From Candidatus Omnitrophota bacterium (GTDB lineage: Bacteria; Omnitrophota; Gorgyraeia; Gygaellales; Profunditerraquicolaceae): 18,600 nucleotides of DNA. The DNA lies in assembly GCA_030691585.1 (NCBI GenBank), contig JAUYEC010000056.1:1-18600 (forward strand), written 5' to 3'. Both the position numbers and the translations under genes were made by a program. Below the pieces are notes generated by a model. The model was given only the letters and a program-made list of their open reading frames with translations. It was not told the origin of the DNA and made no database searches. Numbering within the stretch: position 1 is the first letter of the stretch; every line of letters begins with the position of its first letter. Shown piece after piece: positions 1 to 12,000 of this stretch.

Positions 1-3000
1 GTTATCCAGCGAGGAAGCTTTTGCGTATTTGACGGAATTCAGCCTGCCGCAGTCAATAGATAAAGCGAAAGCAGCCATTGCCTCGGGGAATCTTGAAGAA
101 TACCTTATAGCGCGGGCAGGAATTGATGCTCCTAAAGCCGCTTCCAGCCTGCGCGACGGCAAGAAAAGAAATTATAAGTCCGGATTTGCCGACATTAAGA
201 CAGTTATTCTGACGGAGTTAGATGGCCAGGCCAGGCCGTTATTGGATGACAGCGAGGCACTCAGGGCACTCAGGGAAGCTGAGAATGACCCCGTGAAAAT
301 TCTCTCCGTGCGCGTGGTGGAATTAAAATGGAAAGAAGCGAGCGGGGGATGGGTGGGGTTGGGTAAGGATAAACGACGGATTGAAGATTATTATGTGGTG
401 GATTTCAAAGGGATTAGGGGAAAAGCGCCTTATGATGAAATGCCCTTTTTCCGCAGAGGCGAAGAGGCGGTAGGCAGAGAATTCCCGGCAGTGTTGGTTT
501 CCTGCGAGTGGCCCGGAGGGCTATTGCCTGAGCCGGTATTCTCGGTCTGCAGGGCGGAATCGGCAGTAAGAAAGACGGCTAAAGAAGAGATCCGGCAGGC
601 ATACGTTGGCGGCAGTGTGTTGAAGGTGCAAATTACCGCTATCGCGCAATTCTCCACGGATATTTATACCGGCGAGCATAAGTATTCCGGGTTCAGAGTC
701 AGTTACCGGGGAGTAGTTGATGGTTTTCTCCATCATAAGGATACGACTCCGGAAATAAGGGGCCTTTTCACTTTTCAGGATGAGCAGGATAGGCATGTCT
801 TGAATGATCTTGTAGGTAAGGAAATTGAGGCGATGGTTAAGCAGTGCGGTGACGAGGGAGACGATGTAAGGTTTACCATGATTATTCAGGACAGATTTAG
901 CTTGCATGCCCGAACTCATGGAACGATGGCGACCGGCAGGTCAGTCGAAAAATTGGTAGAAGCGCAGGGGAAAGAACAGGAGGTTGCCGTTAAGATAACC
1001 GGATTGGCCCGTTTCGGCGACGGCCAGCTATCAGGATTTACGGTTATGTATGACGGCGCGCTCGATGGATTCATCCATTGGCGTGATACAAACGAAGAAT
1101 TAAGAAGGTTGTTTTCCCGTTGCGATCCACCTTCTTTAGAAAAATGGGTAGGAAGGGATATAGACGTAAGAATATTATCTATTGATTACGACAGGAGTAG
1201 ATGTAAGCCGAAGTTCGCGATGGCAGATAAGTCCGCGAAAAATTCCTTTGCCGGCAGGGCAAGCATGACATCTCTACGCGGCAGAAGAGAAGAGCCAAAC
1301 TATATGGCGATGACTTCGCAGCCTGGATATACGGTTAATGATATTTCCCGAAAAGCAGCCAAGCCTTCTAAAGATTCAGCGGCGGAGAAGAGAAAACAAG
1401 ATAAGCGCGAGCGTGAACAAACTATTGCCCGCGAGCAGGCTAAGCAACGAGAGAGAAAGGCGGCCGAAAAGAAGCGGCTCGAAGAATATAAAAAGAGACA
1501 GCAGGGCGGGGCGCGCCGCGCGTTTGGATGGCTGCGCTTGCGTTGTATCAAAGCCATCTATAAGAAGTCCGGATCCGCGGGGCTAATATACTTATTTAAG
1601 GAAGACCTCTGGATAATTTACGCTCTTACAAAATATAATTTACTTAGATTATTTGGTCGTGACCTGCGTGCTCCGCCGGCAGGCTTTAGATTCCTCCAGA
1701 TCGCCTCCGATACAGTAGAACATCCCGCCATGGAATTTATGCCCCAGATATATCAAACCTCCATCCGGATTCACGAATCAATGCACCGCATCTTTGGAGA
1801 AGACGAAATCCCTCCTTATATAGCGGAAACTGCCCTGCAGGGGATATCTCCGCAGGTTTATCGCTGTCCGGGCCGTCCGGAAATCGGCCGGATCGCCGGT
1901 GGTTTAATGTATGAGGACGCAAAAGAGATAATCCGGGAGAAGGGCCATGTTGTGATCAATTTTGCCGCCGCTCCTTCTGTAACCGATGTTTATGAAGTGT
2001 TCTTTGATTTAATGGAGAAAAATGGCCTGTTGGGTAAAATTATTGGCATTCATTTTGATGAAATGCTCGGGTATAAAGAGAGCGCAGATATGCCGCGGGC
2101 AATGCGGGCGTATGCAGAGTCGAATTGTGTTTTAGTGGACGGTTTCTGGATGTTAAGGAGAGGCAATGGGCACACCTTTGAGGTGTATCTTTTGCCATAT
2201 TGGGACAGGATAGAGCGCGCGGGCGGGAAAGTTTATTATATTAATGCTCTAGAGGGAAGCGTAGAAGAGAAAAAGCGCAAGTACCAAGAGATAAAGAATA
2301 GTTGCGGGGGCGTAGATCTGGCCTGCGGTGGATTCGGGGTCAACGCTCATGTGGGATTTAATGACCCCGGCACAGAAGGGACAAACTTAGAGCTTAAAGA
2401 TTTTATGGTGCTGGTCGCAATTGACGAAGTCTGCAGAAAACAGCAATACGATGATTATAAAAATCTCCCCGACAACGACCCCAGAAGATACACCTCCGTT
2501 GACGAAGTCCCCACTCATGCCCTTACCATTACAGTCGCGGGGATTATGTCGGCTAAATACAGGAATTATTTTATCGTCCCTGACGCGCAGAAGGCGGGTG
2601 CTGTAGCCGCGGCATTAGAAGGCCCGGTTGATGTGGCTAAGTGTCCTGCTTCTGTAGTCAGGCTCCCCCAATACGCGGAGAAAACAAGAGTATTCATTGA
2701 CCATGCTTCAGCCGCAAAATTAACCCAAGACGCTATTCATAAGCATAGTTTTATTAATTGGTTACGAAACAATTCTTTGAGTCAGCGCATTGCCGCTTTG
2801 AAAGGGCTATTATTGAGGCGCCCATTGCGCTTTTTGTCAGCTCAAAGAACGACTTTAAAAAAGTCCTTAATTAGTTTAGCCAAACAAGCTGTTGCCCGCT
2901 TTACCCGTGGTTCAAAGCCAAAACCTGCATTACCCCCGCCTGTTTTGAGAGTACCTGCCCATGCTTCCCTAAATATAATGGGTAGAAAGGTCGCGGATAC

Positions 3001-6000
3001 TATATTGGATAAGAAAGATGCAGGAGAACCGGCAGTCATAGTTTTCTCCGGGGCCTCTACTGAAGTAAAGTCCGCGGTCATTAAAGCGGTGAGCAGTATT
3101 TTAGAAGAATATAAGACCGCCTCTTTAATTGCTGACGAACAGGCGGGCACAGGGGGATTAGGGGGGCGCAGACCGGATATCACTCTGAATACGGATTTTA
3201 TAGACGCCGAATTTTTGCAAACAGGCAAATTAGCCGGTTTATTACGAGAGGCAATGATTGAAGTGTTTTCGCTGCATTGCGCGGAGCGTACGCTATGGAA
3301 ATTATTGCGTGAAGAGCAAAAATGGAAGTTGTGGGGTGGAGAGTATATCGCGAAAGCGCGTTTTCTCCTCCGCTATGTTACTATTGAAGAAGCTGCGATA
3401 ATATCCGCGAAGGCAACCCTGAAAGGCCTGTGTGAACAGCAGGGCGCCGTAGACAGGCTGACAAACATCGCAAGGGGCTTAAGGTCCTATGAAAAAGAGC
3501 GGGGCGTCGGTAAAATCTTACGCGAGGCCACGTTATGCTTAGAAAGAGTCGATAAATATATATACGGCGCCATCGCTGCGGGCAATAAAAATTCGGATAG
3601 GCCCGAGCAGAACCACATCGCCCGAAATGCGCAAGGCAAAGAGGAATGGACCGGTTTAAACGCAAGCGTAGAGATAAAGGATACTAAGGTCTATGTTTCG
3701 GGCCTGCCCGAAGAATATCAAAGGCCCGTTCAGTATTATTTTGATATGGTTGCCGGTGTCTATGGCGTAGGATTCTTTGTCAATCTTGGCAGGATAGAAC
3801 TCTGGCGCAATCTCAAAGATGCCGGAGATTTCCACTTGGGAACGATTAGGATAGATGTCAGCGTATTTGAGGCAAGGTCAACATTTCTTCTGTGGGAAGC
3901 GCTGTGGCACCTTTTGGTAACCAGCCTCGTGAGTTTGATTGAAGACAATTCCGGAGTGAGGGAAGCAGTGGCAACCTATCTATCCATTGAGCATTTTTGG
4001 CGTCCGGAAGAGATACCCTGCGGGGAAAAGGAATCGTATCGGGAAAATGTGTTGGCGCAAATCGCTCCGGGCAACCGGAATGGCTTTGCGCTGGACGAAA
4101 GAATATTATCTCTTTATGAAATTATCGAGCCGAAATTTTCAGAAACATCCGGGAGCGCATGGGGTAGAAATTTGATATTTACCGGAATATTAAAGAGTAT
4201 TTCCGCGCAGGCGCGTTATGGGCGCGAGAAGAGGGCTTTGGATAAATTTGATGGGCCATCCGAGGCTGTGAACGCCTGCGAGAGCGCGCTTGCGAGAATG
4301 CGCGGGCTGTTGGTTCGTGTTAGCCTGCTGTATCTTGTCTGGCAAGAGATTGGTAGTTGGAAATATGTCTTTGATGCTAATGAGCGGTTGTCGTTAGGCG
4401 AAGATGATCCGGTGATTTTAGAATTAATGTCCGTGGTGAGGACATTTGGTGGTGTTGCTTGCGCTCTTGAGCAATGTGCCATTGAAAGGGCCTTAATTGG
4501 TTTAATCAAGTCTAAGGAATACCGGCTCATTGAGCAGATAAAAGATAATTTTGAGATTGAGGAATTAGAGGCGCTTGAGCTGGGGGAGGAGGTCGTTTTA
4601 AGCAAATTTGATAAGCTGTTAGAAATAAATCATATTGACCCTCGGAGCAAGTCATTATTGGCACGGGAAGAGCAATTAATAGGTGCCGCTCTAATTCAAA
4701 AAAGATGTCCCCCTGACCTTGGTGATGCTTGTCATATCGGCAAGGGTGAGGGCGCCGACAGCGGCGGGGCAAAAGAGAGAATAGTTTCTTCTAGCCCTGT
4801 TGAGCCTTCTGCCCCCTGTCCCTGTTTTGGAAAAAAGAGCAGGCCGGACAGGCATTATAGAGAAACCCATTATCAGGATGAGCCGGTGAGCCAGTATTGG
4901 TGGTTAGCGCTATTAAAATGTAATTTACGATTGATTGAGCTGACCAATCAACGAAAGAGGGCGCCGGCAATAGAGGAGCGGGATGCGGCGGCAGCGCAGT
5001 TAATGGCTATGGCAGAATCCTTAGAAAAGATATCCGCGGAAAACCAAATTGCCGCGGTAAAATACCCCGGAAATATTTTCCCGGGAAGAAACTTACGCCA
5101 AGAGGCTGAAGCGCAGATACGCACTGCGATCGCAAAAATTAGAGCGCGGAATGAACCTGCGGCTAACCGCGCGCTTTGCGCGGCAATGGTTAGATTTGGC
5201 CAGGAGCTCTGCGGCTTAATGCGGCGGCGCTATCAAACCCGGCCGCGCGCAAGGATAAGGGCGCGATTCAACGGGGAAATCTTGAATCCCGAGCTTTCCG
5301 ACGACAAACATGAGGTTTATGGAGTATATGAAGTTTTCAGAGGCCATCAGAAAAATTTGCCTGTATTTGGCACAGAGGCAGTAAACTTTCGCGTTGCCGA
5401 TTACGATAGGTTCGGCCTTTTCTGGGATATCTTTGCTTCCGTGGACGAGCAGTTTAAAGGCCAGATAGAGGAAATGCATTGGTTAGAAGGCCGCATTCAG
5501 GCTGTTCAAACTGCGCTTGCTGAATTGAGATCCAAAGATTATGCTGTTTCAGCGGATGATATTGCCGGGCTTAAAGCCGTGGTTACACCGGCGTTAGAAA
5601 AATTAGAACAGGCAATTGTCTTTGAAAAGGAGGTTGTGCAGTATGCTTTAGAGATGTTTTTGCGGCAATTAGAGTTTAGTCAGCAGGCCGAGAGCGCAGG
5701 GGAGAAAAAAATGATCGCCAAAGGCGCTTGTGATGTCTTGCAGGTATGCCTAAGTTACATGGAAAGAAGGTTAGCGAATGTAAAAGATATGGCTGGGCGC
5801 ACCAAAACGGGATTGCTCGCGGATATAAGGGATCAGATAAAATGGAGGAATAAAGAAATCATTGGCCGGGCAGGAAATATTCTGGATGACTTTAAACGGG
5901 GAGAGATCCCGGATGCTTATGGCAGGATGAGCAATTTTCTCGAAAGCTCGCGGGTGAAGCGATATTTAAGAGAACCAGAGTTTATGGGCGTAGATAAATT

Positions 6001-9000
6001 ATTTGGCGCGGCCCTGGGGGCGCTAAGGCCGAAGGAGAAAAAGGGCCCTTTACGCACAGAAAACGCAGCCCTTGCCAAGGGATACATTGAGACAGCGCGC
6101 AAGAGAAGCGAAGACGCGGCAAAATTGGGAAAATATGTTGCTAAATGTATTGATCTCTATGTAGAGGATAATCTTGGCAATAAGCAGGGAATGGGTTTAG
6201 AGCGGGCTTTTGACAAGATATATCAGGAATTTTTAACAGAGGCAAACTTATTAAGAGGGCCTCCGCCGGCCGAATTATGGTTTACCAAGTTTTATCAGCC
6301 TTTATTTATCCATCGCCGCATCAAAGACCCGCAAAAAGCCTCTAAAAAGATTCACAATCCCACTTTTTATGCAGTCAGTGAATTTATCCTCATTCAGGAA
6401 AAAGGGAAGCTTGGTTATTCCTTAAAAAGGATCGCCGGAGAGCTTTCAGAAACCTCCCAGACTTATACTTTTCTTAGCCAAAGGCAAGCGATTGATTTTA
6501 CCAGCCTTGATCCAGAAGAGATAAAACAGTTAGCTGAGGCGCTATGCGGTGACTTTAATCAAAGGCCCGGAGGCGTGGACAGAAAGCAATTTTTCCGCGC
6601 TTGCCTGCCAATAGGCAGCGCTGTTGGATTAGACGGCTCCGCCGCGGCGAAGCCGCCTTTAGGGGAACCGCCTTCCACCCTCAGCCTGCAGATTTTAGGC
6701 GCATTTATATCCAGTGATGATTTTAGGACTAAATTAAACCCGCCGGAACAGACAATTATGCGCCGGCGCCGCGATGAACTTCAGAAGCTGTATGGTGACC
6801 TGGGTTTAAGACCCGAGCAAGAAATTGCCTGGTATGACGCTGAAGAAGACAAGATTTACTGTATAGACGCGGTAAGAAAAGGCGCTTCTTTGCCGGGCAG
6901 AGACGACCGGATAAACGAAGAAATCGTCCCCGCCCCCCTTACCCGCTTCATCATGCGCCACGAACAACTCCACAGAGAAGGCCGCAGTAAAACCGACTTC
7001 CAGATTCTGGCCGAACAGGCGAAAGAAGAAAATAGTAGCGCGGTCCAATCCGCCGCGGCGGACGGCGTATCTTGTTATTCTTTTCGCAGGCGGTATTTAT
7101 CGGCGTCTACGATGATAAGCGTTTTATGGAAGGCTGCGGGTTTAAGTTCGTTAAGCAGGCGGATCAGCGTGGCGTGGATTTCGGTTTCTAACCGGTGGCG
7201 AAACCTAAGCAATATGATACCGTGGTGCAGGGACGGCAGATACAAGAGGATGTTGCCGAAGTCCAGGTCTTCACTGACAAGGATTCTTTTTTCTTTAATT
7301 GCTCGTTTCAGAATATCAAAATCCGGCTTGCCCGATAATCCGGCTTCCGTGGCCGTAACTACGGAATGCTCCAATTCGCGCAACAGGCCTACTGTAGGCA
7401 TACCGCAGGATTCATCGGCAAGGAATTTAAGTTTGCGCGGTTTATTTGGCAAGATAAACCTCTTCGTTCTTTACGAGTTGATTGGCGTATTCTACGCAGG
7501 CTTTTATATCTTCTTTGGCGATCTGCGGAAAGTAATCGGCAATAATTTCATCAAAGGTCAAGCCGTCTTCCAACAGATCAAGAATCTGCCAGACCATTAT
7601 GCGCGTGCCGCGGATAACCGGTTTTCCGTGGCAGATTTTCATATCCACTTTAATACGTTCAAACATATTTTTCTCCTTTTGGTCGTTACCTTTATTATTT
7701 TAATGTACCTAATATATACTATAAACGTAGCCGTAAGTCAAGGTCAAAAATCCCACACTGCAGTAATCACCTCTAATAGCCATCGCCTAAGACAGCGCGG
7801 CGCTGGGATGAACGTAGTAATTATTCTTCTGTCGGCATTAGCTCTAACCGCGGCCGGCTTTGCCGTATGGCTGCAGCAATGCGGAGGCTGGGCGGAGTTT
7901 TGGCGTTCGGTTCCAGTCCACAGCCCGCCTCAGGCGTATGTTTGGCTTATCCCCGTTTTTGTCCTATCGTTTATTCTATATCTCGCCCGCCAAAATGCCC
8001 TGCCCAAAAGGGGACAGTTCTATTACAACTTATTATCGCCCATAGTGTTATTGAAAAACGGTCTTAAGGATGCGCATCATAGCGGGATAGCCTTAGCCGT
8101 AATATTTCCGTGGCTCGGAAGTAAAAAAGCGAAGATGCAAATTGATAGGGGGCCTACAAATACTGACCTTAGCCAATATCCTCTGCCTGTCTCTGAAGAG
8201 GCGCAAAAGAAGAGCGAGGACAGATACGGCGAGACCAGCGTTTTGACCGATGTGAGAGTATCCGGTTTTGCTTTAGGGTATGCTGAATGTTTCCGGGATG
8301 ATCATTATGAAATAATCAAGCAGCGATTGAAACGGTTAAGACAGCTTTTGTCTAGTTTCCCTCCGCAGGCATTGGCTATTTGGGAAACAGAATTAGCTTT
8401 TTGGGGATTGGTAATTACCACTAATTTGGCTTTAACGGGGGGGAATGTGGCGGCAGTTAATTTAGGCCGGAGAGCAAGCCAGCATTATTCGGAATCCACG
8501 GTTTTTATCCATCCTTATTTCTTTGAATTGACGGAAGGCGAACAAATAGTTATTCTTTACCACGAGTTGATAAGCCATATAGCCCGTCATCAAGGCGGCA
8601 GTTATGATGTATGGGCTATTTATGATACTTTACAGTTTGCTTTAGGGCAGGGGCTTTTCTTGAATAGCATTGCAGGAGAGCCTTTAACAGATTTAGAGAG
8701 GCTTGTCGGAGCTATAGGCTTTTTAAGATTAAAAGGCAACGATATAAAAGCCGTTGTTTTTGACGTAGATAAAACGTTGTTTTACAAAAAAGAGGATATT
8801 ACAAAGAAGGGAGAGAATAAAGAGAAAGAGGACGAACAGATCACAATAGCGTTAAGGCTGTTATCCCAGGTTTTGCCTTTTATGAAAGTAGCGATAATTT
8901 CCGGCAATAATTATGTTACACAAAAAGAACGGCTTGTTGATCCATGGAAGGAGCTATTAAGGAAGGCGGGCAGATTAGCGGATATCACGGGCCTGACTTT

Positions 9001-12000
9001 ATATACCGATGGAGGGGCCACTAAGACCACATTTGATTCCAGCGGAACTGAATGCACATCCAGCAGTTACTCGAAACCATTTATAATCCCGAAGAAAGCG
9101 ATTGATAGGATTAATTGTTTTGTGCAAAACCTGATGATTACTGAAGGCGTAGAGCTTTACCGGCAGAGCTTAGAAGATGTATGCAGCCCCAGAAAGTTTA
9201 GTACAGATGAAACCAAGGCAATCCTTAGCCAAGCTTATGAGAAAGAACAAGAGAGATGCCAAAGAGAGCATAACGAAAAAGAAGAAAGACGCAAAAAAGA
9301 GGCAGTAGAAAAAGGGGTAAAATATGAAGCGAAGCCATATACAGTAAAGTCTTTTACCTGGGTAGATAACAACGCAAATTGGAAAGTTTGGGCAGGCGAA
9401 GGCTCGCGTGCAGAGGCAGAAGCAAAAAGTATGCCCTGGATAGAAAAAAGAGGCCAGGCAGGCACAGTCCAGATTACCATGAAGCCTGTATTATCTAACC
9501 TACCAGGAGATTTAAAGTTGGGTTTTGCGCTAAGAAATAGGATTATCGCCAAGCTTAATGCCGAGCATATATTTGATCCTGAAAATATTGCCCTTAGGCC
9601 CGCTGGCTCTACTTCAATAGATATAGGAGCCAGTAAAGATAAAGCATTGCAGGATTTTATAGTTACAGAAGGCATAAGACCGGAAAATGTCGTATATTTC
9701 GGGGATGAGTTTGTCCCCGCCGGCAACGATATACCCGTGCTTAAGGTAAGAGGCGTAAATATAATTTCCGTGGGAGGCGAGCAGAAGGTAGATGATTTGC
9801 GTAAAATGATAGCAGAATTAAAGCTTGAGGATAAGCTGGAAGATGTCTTAAGGAGAATTAAGGTTGCAGGCAACAGGCCTGATTATATTTGGCATCTTTT
9901 AACCAGCTTGGCCTTTTTGCGCGGGCAGAGCGAGGGTGCTTGGAGCAGAGATTCTTTTGATGATGAACAGCTGGCTGTTCTGTTGCGGAGCGCGGATACA
10001 CCTGCAGAAGATGCCAATTTTCAGCAATCTTCAGGAAACACCAAGGTGTATCGTCCAGCGACATCCAAATACGTAGATTCTTATCAGCATGTGATTCGTA
10101 CTCTTCGTGCAGAGCCCGATGTCAAACCCGACGGTTGTTATAAGTCTCCGGTTCTGCACATTATTCCCGCCTATTACTCCAAAGGTAGAAGCGCATTCAA
10201 TTGGCCAGATCCAGTTGAGGAGCATACCGATGAGTATGTAAATGATGGTGTTGAGATAAGTCAGGAAGAGCTGGATCAAGATTTATATTATGATTCACGC
10301 ATACCACACCTTGAGGGAGCAGAACACGCTAATGTTATTTTCACCGGAGACGAATATTGCTCTCGTGATGCCAGGGGTGGAGTCATTAAGCTTGCCGAAG
10401 AGGTTGCTTATGGAATAGAGCGTATATTTCCAACCATAAAAGTTGAGCGGTGCAAGCCCATAGAAGAAGTTATCTCTCAATTTATCGGTAAAATCAAGCC
10501 AAGCCTAGGAGATAATAACAAGGCAAGCCAATTTATTTTACCGCGGAGTATCTTCTCTGTGGCAGATGCTTACACGCTAATCATAACAAACGCTGATATA
10601 AGCGGGGCATCATTAATGGCGGGAACGTTACTTTACGATTATATTTTTGGCCGCGCTTGGCCGCACCAGAGGCTTGTCATTGTTTCCAGCTGCCGCCTGT
10701 ATGATCTCCATTGGGATATTTTTCTCAGTAGAATTGAAAAAATTGCTATGCATGAGTTAGGCCATTTGTTTGGGCTGGGGTCTAGAAGATGCCGGTTGAG
10801 CCAGGGAGAACATTGTACTGGTTCAACCGGCTTTGGAGATGCCCCAGGGCCCATGACTTGCGTTATGTCTGAATTTTTATCAGTAGAGAAGATAGATAGA
10901 ATGTGTTCAGGTTATTGTTTTGATTGTTATGATAAATTAAGGGATTCTTTTGTTGATGAGGGAAACATTGGCAAGAGCTCCACTGAATCAGAATGCTTAG
11001 ATTGTCGGGGAGTAGCCCATTCCACTCCCGCCACCCTCAGCCTTGCGATCTTTGATGAATTTATGCACAGCGAAGAATTCAATAACTTAACCCGGCCGGA
11101 ACAGGAAATTGCGCTTCAACGCTACGGCGCACTTGCGGATTTATATCAGAAACGCCACTTAAGCTCGGAGCAGGAAATTGCCTGGTATGACGCCGAAGAA
11201 GATAAGATTTACTGTATAGATGCGGTAAGAAAAGGCGCCTCTTTGCCGGGCAGAGACGACCAGATAAACGAGTCAATCGTCCCCGCTCCCCTTGTCCGCT
11301 TCATTATGCGCCACGAACAACTCCACAGAGAATACCACAGACAGAATATAGAAAGGTCCGATCCTGAAATCCTGGCCGAACAGGCGAAAGAAGAATTGTT
11401 ATTAAATTTGACCCATAATGGAGAAATAGAGATCAAGGCCGATGATGGAGCCGTATTTATTTTCAGATATTCTGAACAGGAAAGATTTGTACGCTGTCGG
11501 ACGCTTAAGGAAGTAATAAGATTTAAAATAGATGTTTTTGATAAAGATAATCCGTTTCAACCTATCGGTTATATTCATTCCCATAAAGATCACATTAGGG
11601 ATAATTTTAATGATTCGGCAAAACTCCCTTTATATGTAGACTCGGCATACAGTGGAAAATATCAACAGAGCCTTGAAACAACGCTTATGGCCATAGCGAT
11701 GGGCGTTAGCAAGCTTAATGGCGAAAGGATATTTAGGGTAGTAAATCTTGCGACAGATCAAGAGGCCGCGTACTATATCGGGTTGGGTTTTCGGGTCAGC
11801 GAACGCGGAACAGATATAGGTTGTGGGCCTAAAGTTTTATCTTTTGATTTGGAATCACAAGGTTTGCCCAGAGTTAAAATAGAAGCTAAGAAGCCGGTAC
11901 AGGCAAGCGAATCAATGCGGGCGCTGGAGGTGAGCAGGGGGGTTTATTTAGTCAGGATGCCGGAAAATAGCAAATATAGGCCGGGGGAATTACTGCTCTT

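Noticed and set aside
1338..1586. 82-codon + strand frame and overlapping - strand frame over the charged linker
   Set aside because: They arise from the biased Lys/Glu/Arg codons of the coiled coil at 1343-1540.
2851..2865. GACTTTAAAAAAGTC inverted repeat (also 13279-13293) as an operator or terminator
   Set aside because: It lies within the conserved coding sequence TLKKSL of module A and is explained by shared ancestry of the copies.
4810..4845. SEC-C zinc-binding motif
   Set aside because: PCPCFGKK matches only the opening. The Gly-Ser-Gly and second Cys pair are absent.
7049..7062. GC palindrome as a transcription terminator of the DUF5615 gene
   Set aside because: The palindrome has no loop and no clean T-run on the - strand side; kept only as a repeat.
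7063..7800. Transposon or integron ends around the DUF433-DUF5615 cassette
   Set aside because: I found no inverted terminal repeats, no convincing target duplication and no recombinase or attC-like site at either edge.
9235..9873. 212-codon open frame on the - strand
   Set aside because: It is antisense to the HAD domain, which has all four motifs on the + strand. The - strand translation is rich in Ser, Leu and Phe and resembles no family.
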